Of a stretch of 64,000 nucleotides of DNA, positions 35,474 to 48,568 are shown in pieces (position 1 is the stretch's first letter; each line of letters opens with the position of its first letter). The notes below the pieces were generated by a model. The model was not told where the DNA came from, did no database searches, and saw only the letters and a program-made list of their open reading frames with translations. The DNA is from Cheilinus undulatus. Its lineage: Eukaryota > Chordata > Actinopteri > Labriformes > Labridae. Both the position numbers and the translations under genes were made by a program. The stretch covers positions 22,590,212 to 22,654,211 of the forward strand of contig NC_054876.1 in the NCBI RefSeq assembly GCF_018320785.1, given 5' to 3'.

Positions 35474-35949
35474 AGGGGACATATTGTACCCTTTTAAGAC
35501 AAGTTTATATTGGTCTCAGAGGTCCCAAAAACATGCCTGTAAAGTCTGTTGCTGAAAAAACACTCTAGTATTGGATTTTTTGTCTAAAAAAAAACCCTCT
35601 TTTTCATCCCTGCTCAAAACAAGCCATTTCTCTGTCTGAAGCTTTAAATGATACTGAGCTGTCTGACTCCGCCCCTGACCATGCCACTCTCAAGAAATGA
35701 ATGTGGCTTAATGGATGTGAAGGGCAGAACTTTCTTCCAAGAGGGGAGGGCAAATCTAACTCCCCACATGACAGCATGAGGGGAAAATCTGAGAACGGCT
35801 TGTTTCAGCACACATTTTCTGAAAGGTGGAGGAAAAGAGTGGGTTAGGGAATGGATTTTTCTGGTACTTGAGGGGATTGTTGACAGGCCAGGTGCACACA
35901 TTTTTTTTAGAAAAGCATAAAAAAGTGATTTTTGCATAATACGCCCCCT
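35474..35949. mobile_element. TTAA-flanked non-autonomous DNA element
   Basis: It starts AGGGGACATATTGTACC after TTAA and ends GCATAATACGCCCCCT before TTAA. The ends form imperfect inverted repeats (AGGGGACATATTGTA against AGGGGGCGTATTATG). This is a repeat type I know from many teleost genomes. No transposase is encoded. Confidence 0.7.
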
Positions 35950-35953
35950 TTAA

Positions 35954-38900
35954 ACTAAAACACACTTTGGATTCAACCATACTCTGATTTTGTAAAAACT
36001 GTTGGTCAAAAACTACCCTTGGTTAACATGTTTTAACAATTTTCTAGGGTACTACTTGATTAGTTAAACACTTCATTTTCAAATATATATGTCTCCAATG
36101 ATGTTATTTTTCAGTGCTTGCAGGCCTGCCCACAGAAATAACAGGAACTCTGAACAGCCTCATGAATGTGCCCTCCTACATCAATGAATGTTTGTTGGCC
36201 TGGCCCTGACAGACCCAGTAAAGTCTTAACATGCTAGATATGTTGGAATATAGTTGTGTAAAGTGAAAACACTGAGATCTACATGTGAATGGATTTTGGA
36301 TTTAGACTGTTAGAAATTTTTTCACCTCTTTCCTGGCTGGGTTTAATTTGGGCAGGGCAAATATGTGGACTGGTGATGTCACCAGTCCACAGTGGGAAAT
36401 GACCCCAGCCCTCTAACACTACAATATGAAATCACAGAGCAGTTCATCTCAGTACAGTCTGTTGCCAGCTGATGTCAGTGACTTTATTGAAAGTTAATAG
36501 TCATTTAAATGCTTTTTTTTTTGTTAATTGTGAGGTAAATTTGCCAAATCTATCAAATACAGTGTATGCACACAAAGTACGATAACAGAGATTTGAGCCA
36601 GAAAACGCTCACTTCTTGCACGTTTTTTTGTAACCAATAAGTTTTAGAAGTTATCTTAACCAGCAAATGGCGCAGACAGCTTCGTTTGGGGTCCGATATG
36701 CATGACGTAATCTGGGTTCTTATCCAATGGCACTTGGAAAACTGTCTCGGACTCAGAGATCAGTCGTAGCTGACAGGCGAATGAATGGACTCATTATCAA
36801 TCAGTTTGATTTAGATAGTTGTGTACAACCATCTTTAACTGTACAGGAGGTTACAGTTATTAAAAAAAATCACAGAAAACACACAACAAATTACATACTG
36901 TGATTACAGAAATTATTTTAAGTAGCAGTGTTGTACATAACTTTATTGCGAATCGCTTTTACAGTTGCATCTATGTATATTTATGTACATTTATATTCTG
37001 AATATGTAAATATGTCAAATTACTGTCCATAAAAATTTAAATTGCATCTACATTAAACAATAACCATAAAATTAAAATTCCTGTGAAGCACATTCTGGAA
37101 AGATTTCTATTGAGTATTGATTATCTATACACTCAAATATCATGAAATGGTGTGAAAAATGACCTGTGTACTACTCTTTCTGGAGTTTTGTATGCACACA
37201 GTGGAGACTACTGGGCACATCACCCCATTCACAGACACAGGGTGGGGAAATTGTATTAATTATGTTTTTCTTTGAAATGGCTTGGCATCAGAGAAGAGGC
37301 AAGTAATTCATTTCAAGCTGTATGGGGATATGCAGAGCTCTGCAGCTTTACCAGCTAACACTGGTTATCACTACAGCTATTTCACAAACATTACCAAGAT
37401 AAAACGAACCCAGAAGAGATAATAAAGGGCAGTTTTTATTCAGAGAGAGACTGCCAAACAAGGTTAGTATCAAACATTCAAGGAACTGATTCAAGGATCT
37501 TTAATTCAATCTTTAATTCATTTGAGCCTTGAACTTTTGATCTGAAGAAGACAAGTAATGGAAATGAGGAGCTAACCAAAGGGAAATATGTCAGACTACC
37601 TTTTGAATTTTTGTATCTTAATGTTAAAGCACAAGCTTTCTATTCAGTTCTTAGATAAACACAACTTAGATATCTCAACTGAAACTGCAGTTTTTAGCAA
37701 CAAGATGATTATGAGTCAATAATAAATCGTATCACTTTTACCCACTTGTGTATTTTTAAAAGGACTACATACAATCAAGTTTAAATGTTGCCATATGATG
37801 CATTGGAAAATAGTTAACTACCAAAATATCAAGTACCTTGGCAGGTTACAACTGTTACAAAAATGGCATTAAACAGCACAGAATTAACATGGAATTAGCA
37901 GAAGACACATGGGAGTTTTTCAAAGCAGTAAATCAAACAGTAGGTTTTATCAGGCATAGGTTTGATCAGGTTTAAGGTAAGGCTACTGTGTTACTGAAGA
38001 GAGGCCTGTGTGCATCTAGTTAGTTACCACTGTTGAGATGAGAAGCACAGCATCATTACACACCTCACTCAATCACTGTGTATTCCACTGACAATGAAGT
38101 GCTGAGTAGAATTTAAAACAAAGCATTCAGTGTATATCTCCATCACTATATGATTATATTAGGGTTGTGAATCTCTCCTTCTCAAGACAATTCGATTCGA
38201 ATCTCGATTCACAGACTACGATTTGATTCACTGTCATTCATTAAAATACATGACAATTCAGTCCGATCTGATCCTGTACAATCTGATTATAAAATCAAAA
38301 TAACTTTTTGCTTTAACAAAAATTAGCAAAAAAGGGGAAAACAAGATAATTTCATAATAATCTAAGTTCATTTGATCTTATTTATAAAACAGATTAAATG
38401 TCAGGTCTCCTGTGCTAACATCCTGAAATTATGTTTAAGAAAGACACCTGGGCACCTTTGACATTAAAATGGGAGATAAATATTAAAACAAGTTTTTACT
38501 GGTACATGTTCTTCCTTCTGTACTTGTAACTTCTTTAGCATTATTAATCCAAATAACAGAACAAACTAAACATCAAATTTCCCAAGAAGCACAAATTAAA
38601 ATGAATTTAAAGTCAGAAGGAGATTTGGATAGACAGAGCTCTGTGTGTCTGCCAGTACAGGAGAAAGAGGGGTTAAAATAATACTGAAAGCAGTCAAGTT
38701 AAAACATCTTTCTATACATTTTTACCTTTCATAATTCCCCTTCATGTGATCATTCAGTCTACATCTCGCAAAAACATTGTTATTTCCTTTCTCTGTGTAC
38801 CTGACTGTTCTTCTCAGAGTTTTAACTCAGAAAAGTGTTTATGTTTCGGTCTGTTTGTGCTACGTTTAGCGTTAGCATCTTAGCTAAACTTTAGCTCCAC

Positions 38901-40886
38901 CGTCTCAACAGGTGAGATTTATGAGCTGCCGTAGTTCTTAATCGCCTTTCTCCAAAGCGTACAGACAGACGGAAATGTCGAAAGGTATCCTTCCTTCATA
39001 TAAAGTCCACATGACTTTTTTCTGAGGTGCAGAATTGTAAATGAAAGACAGGCGTAAATTCAAGCATAAATACAGATCTGACACTAAAAGATATCATGTT
39101 CAGGACAAGGAAAACAAGCTAAAAAGTCCCTGAAAGACGTCAATGATTTTACACTTGTAAATACCATAGATTTTGTAGCACACCAACTTAATAACTTCAT
39201 TGCATGGTCACCAGAAATGTCACCGACATCATAACACGATAAACAAGTTGAGGTCACTTGAACAAAGAGCAGAAAAATATTGTCTTAATGTTCTTGTAAG
39301 GACATCATTACATTTAGTTCCTTTAAATCTAAAGCCAATAATTTAGTTTTTAGTACTTTTACCATTTTAGTAATCGGTAACATGATTAGCGTCAGGCTAG
39401 CTATGATCATGCTCCACACAGTACTTCACATTAGCTCACACGACCTTTACTCTCACAGTGAGTCGACATACTTTTGAACATAATGTTTATGAGACAATGG
39501 AACTTCATAGTCACTGTTTGCAGTAACATAAACTTACCTTTTACTTGCCAAATATACGGACAGCAGCAAAACTTTCAGGTGACTGATTCTGTAGGTATAA
39601 GTGTACCTACACCGTCCTTTAGTGTTGAACATCAGTTCTCAATGTAACACACTCTCTGATTGGCCAATAGTACCCATGCCGTAAGAGTCGTAGCTTGCTA
39701 TTGGCCAAACGTTATAGTAGGCAGCAGAATATAGCTGAAAAATTAACAAACTTCAGGTTACGACAGTAGAAAAATGTGCAAGTATTTCAAGTGACAACAA
39801 ACAGAATCTGATTAACAGTAAAATAATCTTCATAATATGAGAAATCTGGCTCCTCCCTCAGTGGAGATCGTTATTTTCAAAAACTAAAGCAGATACGCGG
39901 CCTCGGCCCCCAGCCTACAAGGAGCAAGCAAGCATGAGTGCTGTCCTCCATTTAGAATGTAGCATCTTTTAAATTTGAGAGGATTATATTTCTCATGAGT
40001 GGGCGTGGCTTCAGCTCATTCAACAGACACACCCACATCATCCTAGAGCAGTTTTTACTGCCTCATTTGTCATGATTTTGAAGCTTAATTTTTTCAACTT
40101 AGAGATGTTTTATTTGACTGAAATTTGACCTGGGGGTCACCTGTCATATAAAAAACCTAAATGATGAATAATTTTCACAGTACAGCCATCTTAAAGTTTT
40201 TTCACACCTTTGTAAATGTGTACACCGCTACCACAGCCTCTGTGTTTCAAACATAAAAACAACATTGTTTATTCCACTCTAGTAACCAACATCAGTGCAG
40301 TAGTTCCCAGAAGCCATAGTTACATGTCTATAAAATATATTCATGGGGTTTCTAGTTTTTCATTAACTACAATTTTATTGTAGGATTATACATAAACCGT
40401 GTGACCCACTGGAGATGCTGCAGGTTTCTGCTATAAAAATGGACACAGCATGTCATAGTCCAAGTAATAAAATGCAACAAAAATATGTGTCAGATAACAG
40501 AAAAGACTTCAACCCTGCTGAAGTTTTCTTTTTCTCTTCCTCTGTTTTTCTAAAGTACAGTCCCTTTCTGTGTTGACACAAACACTGAATACATGCACAC
40601 AGATCTGTTAGAATACATGTTTGTATAGCAGTTACTGTCTCTTGTGGTCACCTATCAACCACATAACAAGCTCTGCCTTGGCCACTCATTACCTCCTGAC
40701 AGCAATAAAGCAAACACACCCAGAGCTACCATGGGCGAAAGGTTAAACCATAAAAATACTCTTCATTCGAAAAAACACACAAAGGAGCACCAACACACCC
40801 AGGTGGTAAACGAGGCCATAGCATAGAGCTCACCTGATTGGTCTGGCTCAGCGAGTGATGTCATAACGCAGGAGGGCTGACCACTT
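35954..40886. other. long claudin-free interval
   Basis: Nearly 5 kb without a convincing gene. At 38165-38300 a stretch dense in GATTCGAATC-type words starts TTAGGGTTGTGAATCTC, which resembles one end of a hAT-like MITE. No matching far end was found. At 39660-39708 two inverted CCAAT-box-like words (TTGGCCAATAG and CTATTGGCCAA) face each other across 27 bases. Open frames are all short. Confidence 0.35.
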
Positions 40887-40898
40887 AGTAATAAAACA
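40887..40898 (+). promoter_or_regulatory. TATA-like element of the 41217 claudin
   Basis: AGTAATAAAACA, an imperfect TATA word about 320 bases before the ATG. If used, the 5' leader would be near 290 bases. Confidence 0.35.
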
Positions 40899-41216
40899 TT
40901 GCACAGATAAGGGTCATCATCTCCTCAACAGCAGTAGAGCTGGGGTAAACAGCATTCGAGCAGGAAAAAAGCAGAGACACTTTTAAAGAAGCACACTTTT
41001 ACGGAGCAAAAACTTGTGGATTCAACAACCGCTGAAGGAGCAAGCGCTTGAGAAGAAAGCACACCTGGTGGAAAGAAAGGTCTGCAAGGAAGGACAGATA
41101 TCAAAAAAGGCCCATCTTTTTTGCTGGAAAAAGGGAATAACAGGAGCTTAACGTAAAAAAGAAAGGACAAACACAGGGGCTTTTGGTCCAAAGAGAGAAG
41201 CCTATTTCAATTCATC

Positions 41217-41888
41217 ATGGCCTCTTTGGCACTTGAACTCACTGGCATCATATTGTCAGTGCTCGGCTGGGTTTTGGCAGTGACCAGTTGTGCTTTACCA
41301 ATGTGGAGGGTTTCGGCCTACATCGGCGCCAACATTGTCACAGCCCAGGAGTACTGGGAGGGGCTGTGGATGAGCTGCGTGTTCCAGAGCACGGGGCAGA
41401 TGCAGTGTAAAGTCTATGACTCCATGCTGGCTTTACCAGCAGACCTGCAGGCTGCGAGGGCTCTCACTGTCGTCTCCATCATTGTCGGCCTTGTGGCTCT
41501 CCTCATCGCTATGATAGGAGCAAAGTGCACCAACTGTATAGAGGAAGAGGGGGTCAAAGCCAGGGTGATGGCTTCCTCGGGTGGGGGGTTCATTACAGCA
41601 GCTCTGGCTCAGTTGGTGCCTGTCTCCTGGTCAGCTCACACCATCGTGGTTGAGTTTTACAGTCCGATCATCCCCACTGGTCAGAAGATGGAAATCGGAG
41701 CAGGGCTGTACTTGGGCTGGGCTGCCGCAGCCCTGCTTGTGGTTGGCGGGTCCATTCTCTGCTGCAGTTGTCCTCCAAGAGAGGAGAAACCAATGAGGTA
41801 CAGCCTGCCCCCCCAGAGCCGGGTAGCATACTCAGCTGCACCACGATCAGTTGCTCACAGCTCCTACAACAGGAGGGACTATGTTTGA
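41217..41888 (+). CDS. claudin-3/6/9-like
   Basis: Intact single-exon claudin of 223 residues, the longest here. Opening M-A-S-L-A-L-E-L-T-G. Signature: W30, G49-L50-W51, C54, C64. The loop has Y35 in W-R-V-S-A-Y-I-G and E-Y-W-E before G-L-W, both unlike the left-block genes. Membrane segment 3 contains an unusual S-S-G-G-G-F-I-T-A-A run. The second loop reads S-W-S-A-H and E-F-Y-S-P-I-I, with Ser replacing the common Asn of F-Y-N-P. The tail starts C-C-S-C-P-P-R-E-E-K and ends Asn-Arg-Arg-Asp-Tyr-Val. The ATG has A at -3 and G at +4. These differences suggest an older paralogue than the tandem left block. It lies in the same orientation as the 48569 claudin, 6.7 kb away. Confidence 0.97.
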   Translation: MASLALELTGIILSVLGWVLAVTSCALPMWRVSAYIGANIVTAQEYWEGLWMSCVFQSTGQMQCKVYDSMLALPADLQAARALTVVSIIVGLVALLIAMIGAKCTNCIEEEGVKARVMASSGGGFITAALAQLVPVSWSAHTIVVEFYSPIIPTGQKMEIGAGLYLGWAAAALLVVGGSILCCSCPPREEKPMRYSLPPQSRVAYSAAPRSVAHSSYNRRDYV

Positions 41889-42694
41889 GAGAAGAAAGGT
41901 CCTGCCATCATCATGTGTCCAGAATTATACCTACATGATAATCACATTGGTTTAAATGACAGCAACTGTTTACTAGAAAATTGTGAAAGGCACAAGGTAC
42001 AGGGCTGGACTTGACTGGATCTTCAGGACTATAGATCTGTATGAATAGGAAACTTTTTCATTTTTCTTAAAAAAAAAGTGTCAGTTTACTTTATTTTTCT
42101 AAAGTAGGCAGAATTCAATGAGATATACCCAAATGATTTTAAAAAGGAAAAAAAGATGACATTTTTTGTCTATACAAGTTCAGCGAGATGACTGACTCCC
42201 ATGTATATTTATTGTTGTCAATTTTGTGAACTCTTTGAGTGGCCCTAGTTGAGCTGATCATGTTCATATCTGTTGTCATTATTACAACTCAGCTAACAAG
42301 GACACTACAGTGACTGTTGAGACCATTCTCATCTTTTTCTTTCTATTTTGTCTATTATTCAGACTTAAAGTTGTGGATTTTAAAATGTTATATGGCCAAG
42401 GGAACAGGAGCCCACTATTTGCTCCAAAGCAAGGTCATCGTGGCAGAATGAACTGTAAAATCACATTTCTCTGCAGTAGAATGTGAGGAATTTAACATGT
42501 ATTTTCTCAATTCTGTTCCCTTGTGCATTTTGTGGCTGTGTTGGCATTTTCTACAAAGCTAGTTGTTTTTATATAACATGTTTCTGTTGAATTATCATTG
42601 TACACAAGAGAAAAGTTTGAGCTATATAGAGCATTTATAAATGCATATGTTTCAGTATATATTTAAATGATTTAAGCAATCAAAATTGTAAAGT

Positions 42695-42700
42695 ATTAAA
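42695..42700 (+). terminator. polyadenylation signal (ATTAAA) of the 41217 claudin
   Basis: ATTAAA followed by a T-rich stretch, about 810 bases after the stop codon. This is the common weaker variant of the signal. Confidence 0.4.
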
Positions 42701-43214
42701 GATTTTTTTTCTATAAAACATTATTTTCACTTTATTTATCTTGCTGTGACTTTATGTTCTTTAAGATGATCAATTTTTGGCCCTAGAATATTTTTGGTGG
42801 ACATCCAAAGACATTTTATTAACTTTTGCCACCATTCTGTATATTTTACATTATTATGGTGATTTGTTAAAAATCAAAACATAAAAGTTGAATGAGTTTT
42901 TACTTGAAAATTAAACAAAATTGAAACAAAATTTTTTTTTGAGTAACATAATGACCCTTCAGAGATAAATCAACATGCTGCTTCTCCATAAAACTTAGGA
43001 CATGGAAAAGGGACAGGCCAAGCCTCACAGAGTCATCTGAGATGCCTTCAGTGTCTCCTGTTAAGGTCAGAAATATCAGAGTTAGTGAGGTTTCCTTTAG
43101 ATTCAGACCTCTGTTGAAACCAAGAAGTAACTGGTTTCAGAATGAGTATAGAATAAGTAATGCAGTTTTTCTTATAATTCCAATAATTATAAAATAGGAT
43201 TGGGTTTTGGTCAT

Positions 43215-43276
43215 AGCAAGATTAAAAAAAAAAGTGTGTGTGGGTGTGTGTGGGTGTGTGTGTGTGTGTGTGTGTC
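43215..43276. repeat. (TG)n microsatellite with GGTG interruptions
   Basis: GTGTGTGTGGGTGTGTGTGG followed by a pure TG run. Confidence 0.9.
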
Positions 43277-43447
43277 AGAAATTAATATTTATACCTTGAG
43301 TCTTATTTCTGCCTAGACATTCAAAATTAATAATTTCTTGTAGGTTTTCTGATGGAATGAAAAGGGAAAGTAAGTGGTATAAATAATGATTTAGAATCAA
43401 TAGTTATTCCTTTGAAATTTCTATAAGTAAAATTTACCACTGGATCA

Positions 43448-43490
43448 TTGTTTTTTTTTTGGGGGGGGGGGGGTTGTTTTGTTTTGTTTT
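43448..43490. repeat. homopolymer tract T10 then G13 then T-rich
   Basis: A run of about ten T is followed by thirteen G and then TTGTTTTGTTTTG. The G run could form a secondary structure and is a likely place for sequencing-length error. Confidence 0.85.
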
Positions 43491-43529
43491 TTTACAAACA
43501 TGTAGCTGCACTACAGAGTTCTGCTCATC

Positions 43530-44995
43530 CTTCATTATAATGAGTTATTTTTCAAGAAAAAAAAACCCTTAGTGTGGTTGTTAGATGAATCAGTCATATA
43601 AGGACATCACTTTACACCCCTAATTGCTAGAAGTGCAAACACCTCCTGTGACTTTCAGCACTACAACTCACCTGTTTAATGTGTGAATTTCATCAACATA
43701 TCATAGTTAGTTATAATTTGTTTGTTTGGGACCAAAAGTAATGTAAACTGCATTTTGCAAGTTGTGGATGGACTAGAAGTTTGAGACAGACGCTGCTGTT
43801 TGGCCAGATGCTTTGATGTCACTTTCTGTGATGTTTACTGATCTCCACTGATTGGCTGAAGAAAATCATTCTGGTTCTACCGGATCAAAGAGAGTTTGGG
43901 GATAGCGCAAGGAAGTCTATTTTTTGGATTGGTTATTACCTTCTTTTTTAACCTTTGCTATCATTTTAGAACCACAGTATGCAGAGGATGTGTTAAAGAT
44001 GTTTCACAGAGATAAAGAGGCCTCTGATAGCTATGTGCTGATTTTCTCTCCGATTGTGAAATATGATGAGCTGGTAGGGGAGCTAATTTTGTTTGCTGTG
44101 AGACTGAGCTCCTGAACCACAGATACCTTCCTTTTCCTGTTTTGAATAGTCAAATAAAGCGCTGAATTTCAACAGGTGCACTCAGCTGCAGTAAAGCTGC
44201 CAGTAAATTTTGCACCTGGAGCTGTCGTACATATGACCTAGTTCTGACTCTCAAATTGAACAAACCCCTCTGTGAATATACAGGACACCTAGAAATAGGG
44301 AAAAAAAGAATTGATAAATTAGCCCAGCAGGACTTTTACACACAAAAGTCTCAGGTATCTACTTCACAGAGGAGGAAACAAAGAGAACACAATATGGAAT
44401 GCATACAATTTTAATGCAGTGCTTTGAAATCATGTAACAGCGTTATTTATAATATTATAACATAAATATCATTTAAAAGGATTTATTGTTGTCCAGTAAG
44501 ATAATTACTAATGCTTTGCCCTTAATAAGGTTAACTATTAGTAAATACCTTAGCCTCCCTAAACTCTCTGTGATACTGTAGAACCAGAACGATTGTTCTG
44601 AGCCAATCAGTGGAGATCAATCAACATTACAAAAAGTGACATCACACCATATGACCAATGAGCATCGGCCCAGAGTGTCTCAAACTTCCTGTTTCTTCCA
44701 GAACTCGCAAAATGCAGTTTTACTTCTCTTTTGGTTCCACACCAACATCCCTAACACATAACTAACCATGATAAGTCGATGAAACTCAAATATTATACAG
44801 GTGAGTACTAGTGCTAAATGTCAGCTAAGGTTTTGTTTGCATAGGATTGTGAGCAATGTGAAAAATGGAGGCACCGTATGTCATCATACGCACATTTAGG
44901 GGTATATATTGGTATTTATATTAAGACATATGGCTATTTTTTCTAGCAAGCAATTCTAAGGATATTTTTTCCACAAATAACTTATTATAATGTAG
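43530..44995. mobile_element. element with ~400-base imperfect inverted arms
   Basis: The arm 43530-43905 is an inverted, diverged copy of 44552-44995. Shared words, read in the same sense, include CATTATAATGAGTTATTT, AACTGCATTTTGC, GAAGTTTGAGACA, TGATCTCCACTGATTGGCT and TTCTGGTTCTAC. The spacer of about 650 bases has a frame of 63 codons (43924-44115) that I do not recognise. Long inverted arms point to a foldback-type DNA transposon. Exact ends and target duplication could not be fixed. Confidence 0.65.
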
Positions 44996-45628
44996 GTAAG
45001 AGTACTAGTGTAGATAGATTTTGGCACAGGTTTGTGAAAAATTAAAGAGTGGTCCGGTGGTAAATAGGTGTGCTTTTTGGTCAGTTTTATAACCTTACAA
45101 AAGTTCTTTTATACTTAGGTGGTTTATATCAGTGTTTATTTTTCAGCATGAGCCTCATTTCTGATTGAATTAATTTAGACATTTAATATTTGTGATTTTT
45201 GTAATCCATGACCACAACTGGGATAAGTAATGTAGAAAATGGATGGATGGATGGCTTTATAAGGAAAAATAAGTGGTACAAATAGTGAAATATGTGTGAT
45301 TTTAATCCGTTTTACAACAGTATAACAGCCTTATTTTACCTAAATGGCATAGATTTATTTACATTTTTATTGTGAATCCATCACTGCTCAACTTCACTTA
45401 GTATATAATGCATATTTGGAATACTTTAGTCAAATTTTAGTTATGAATCCAAGCCAGGTAAAATGTTTCAAGTGTCAGGGAGAGAAAAATCACAAGATCA
45501 TCATGTCTAAAACCCGTATATATTTGAGTTGAAGTTGTACTTTACCTTTTGGTGATATTTACAATTATAGTGGTGTTATAGGTTTTGCATTACTCATATA
45601 ATAGCTTATGTTATGGTTTGATATAAAA

Positions 45629-45631
<3 letters not shown>

Positions 45632-45702
<71 letters not shown>
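45632..45702. repeat. (TA)n microsatellite
   Basis: About 70 bases of uninterrupted TA after a short TG run. Confidence 0.95.
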
Positions 45703-45705
<3 letters not shown>

Positions 45706-45954
45706 TAACCTTATTTCTTGACAGCAAAGGTTACACTCATTAAGTCTTCACATGCTGTTTTGGTCAACCTGAGCAGCCTGTAAACACATGTGTCCTGATA
45801 CAGGGAGCCTTTAGGTCATGGCTCTTATCACAGGAGTGATGAATTAACTGGTGTTGTTACATAAACACAAGTGGCTGATGACCATGCTGTTGATTTATCA
45901 ACAAAGCTGCAACTAGTTCTGCTGTTTTTTAGACAGGTTGTCGATCTTTTCAGA

Positions 45955-46077
45955 ATGTTTTGGACTCCTGATGATGATCTGAGGATATTTGTTTTGTTGA
46001 TGTTTTGTGTTATATGTGGTTGTATCTATGTGTCTAACAACCATGAATCAGCAAATGAAGAGTCTCTTGCTCTTTAG
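45955..46077 (+). CDS. candidate single-pass membrane micropeptide
   Basis: An ATG at 45955 opens a 40-codon frame, M-F-W-T-P-D-D-D-L-R. This is followed by a hydrophobic run of about 18 residues (I-F-V-L-L-M-F-C-V-I-C-G-C-I-Y-V-S) and a hydrophilic acidic end, N-N-H-E-S-A-N-E-E-S-L-A-L. The frame is open upstream for 28 more codons but without an ATG. A pyrimidine-rich CTTTTCAG stands directly before the ATG and could be a splice acceptor. I know of no homologue. It may be a small membrane protein exon or chance. Confidence 0.2.
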   Translation: MFWTPDDDLRIFVLLMFCVICGCIYVSNNHESANEESLAL

Positions 46078-46888
46078 CCCCTCCACAGGTAAAGATGGGA
46101 GCTTTCAGAAAAGACATTAGATGTTTAAAAGAGGATCTGACTGACTCCTTCACTTGGAAAAAAATAAAAAACTAGACCTATGACTCCCTTTAGGCAATGT
46201 ATTCAGGGGAAATGGTCTTACATTTTGACATACTCTACATCTTCATCAGAGTCCTCCAACATTAAAACATCAAATTGTTTTTTACCTGAATAAATCCTCA
46301 AAAGTGACACTATTTTTCTGGATTTTGTCTGTATAAAGAAGCCATAGTCATTTTATAAGCAATTAAACAGTCTTCAAAATGCATCAGAGACATAATAATC
46401 TTCATGAGTGGTCAGCCCTCCTCGTTTATTTTGTAAGCTTCAGATAAGTCGCAGTGATATTTCAGAATGATGGATTTTGTCACTTTTTCCAAACCAGACA
46501 TTTCCACAGGCAAGAATACATTAAAACATATCGCTGACGGCGGGCCATGCCTCTGGCTGCCATTTTTTTTCTATAAATCAGTGCAACTAGTCACCCACTA
46601 CGTCCGTCAGAGGCTTTTTCAAATTTCATACCAATAAAGAGTCAAAAAGATGCTGATTATGACCATTCATTGTTATATAATTTGAAAAATACATTCATTT
46701 CCTGAGAAGTGGTGATTCTGTAGATAGGAGGTTCTAGCCTAATGGCAGCGACATGTTGATTAAAATCATCCAACAAAAAATATTTAGAACAGAAAAAAAA
46801 AAAAAAATTTCAAACTAGACCTTTTTGGAAGAAAATTCATTCTTTCCCAGCAAAATGTATTTTAACTGATTCTGAATTAGAGAAAAGA

Positions 46889-47072
46889 AGGGGTGGAAAG
46901 TTACTAATTCTATTTACTCAAATTACTGTCACTGAGTAAGGTTTTTTTAAAACTGGGGTACTTTTTCGAGTACATTTTGGATATAGTGCTTTAATTTCTG
47001 CTTAAGTAAGTTTTAACCAGAGTAACCCTACTTTTACTTGAGTACAATACTCTTGTACTTCTTCCACTTCTG
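46889..47072. mobile_element. short hAT-like MITE
   Basis: It begins AGGGGTGGAAAGTTACTAAT and ends GTACTTCTTCCACTTCTG. It is built on TTTACTCAAATTACTG and TTACTTGAGTACA words, a composition known from an abundant fish MITE. A clean target duplication was not found. Confidence 0.45.
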
Positions 47073-48403
47073 TTGACTACACAGTAGCACAGAGAGAGAG
47101 AATTATTCCATATCACATCCTCAAACAGGTGTTGTACACAAAATAGAGTGCTGATATCTTACATGGTGTAAATTACATCACAGAAGAGTAGAGGTCTGAC
47201 CATGCCCTGACTGGGATTTAAACCCCAAATGTCCTGCACTGGAGTGAGCAATGTAAACCTCCGAGCTATTTTTTTCCACCTCTAGAAAAATGTCCATCCT
47301 GACAAAATGCCATTTTGAGTTTGATTTGAATTATTTAAGTTATCTGTGAAAAAACACTGATGTCCCAGTAGATTTTATTACAAAGGTTGTTATTCTGAAG
47401 CATTGGTGCTTCACAACAAAGAGGCATTTCCAGATTACCTCAGTTTGAAACATTAAGTATCAGTCTGAACAGACTTTCAGAAGGCTTCATTTAAGGTATT
47501 TTAAATGTGCACCATCCTTCATTTACATAATGTATCAACCAGGAAACGTTTGGTCAGGTACAGAGTTAAACCGATACTGAGAAGATCTGCTGTCTGTATG
47601 CTTAAGGTGTCAGGGAACTGGCCTATTATGTTTTCTCTCTGCTCATATTTGTTCTTGGTGCAGTCATTCCGGTTTGCCATCATGCTTTTTGGATTGTTAT
47701 CCCAACACTGAATCCTAAATGTTTGAGAACCCCATAAGATTGTAGGCAGGAAGTAAAAATATGAAAAGACGAACAGTTTCAGGAGGACTGTTACTGGCTG
47801 AGAGTGTGCTTGAGCCAGTGTCTGTATGCATGTTGGTGTGTGCATCAGTGTGTGTGTTTGTGGTAGCAGGCATGTTTCTATGCTTACTCACAACAAGCTT
47901 TTATCAGCAGCTTGAGGCTACTGCTTCCTCTCTGATCCTCTACTGTGGCTGATGGTTACATACTGATCAGTATTTTGTGTGAGAAACTACAGGTTTTTCT
48001 AGTTGTTATCTCTCTTTGAAAAACAACTTCTGCTTCTCTCTCCACTCAGAGGAACAATAATTAATTTTGCTAGATTTAAACAAGTCACCCTTTATTCTAT
48101 TTAAACCTGCAGCTTCAGTTGCTCACATCATGAAGAAGGTAATTTTTTAGGGAGGGGGTAAGTAATTGCTTCTTTGAAAAGTTGACTTTCAACTTAAGAG
48201 ACAACCATCTTCTCTGTCACAACCCCCCACTGACTAAACACAAAAAGGACCACACCTTCCCCCACTACATCCTTCTCACCTGCCCTGCCTCTAGCTCCCC
48301 TCCTCCACTCTAGTGCACAGTTGGTTGTGGTTATTTTTTTTAGTTCTCTAGACAGCCTCCTGTTGACATCATCATCAGGGGACTCCACCTCGCTCCCCTG
48401 AGG

Positions 48404-48410
48404 TATAAAG
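48404..48410 (+). promoter_or_regulatory. TATA box of the claudin-3-like gene
   Basis: TATAAAG in CCTGAGGTATAAAGGATC, about 160 bases before the ATG. It predicts a leader of about 135 bases in the same exon. Confidence 0.6.
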
Positions 48411-48568
48411 GATCTCTTGTTTCCCTGGTAGCATCTCTCAGAAACATCACGCCCTCTAACAGGTGCTCACACTTCTCAAAGGCCAACAAAGCAGGAAAGT
48501 CTTCACTGCGCTCTGAAGGACAACCTTCAGTACTTACGTTTAGCTCTGCCACCAGACAAAGAGCCAGC

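Larger units (their letters stand above)
44996..48403. other. interval between the two right-hand claudins
   Basis: Apart from the separately listed microsatellite, micropeptide candidate and MITE, no gene is recognised. Confidence 0.35.
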
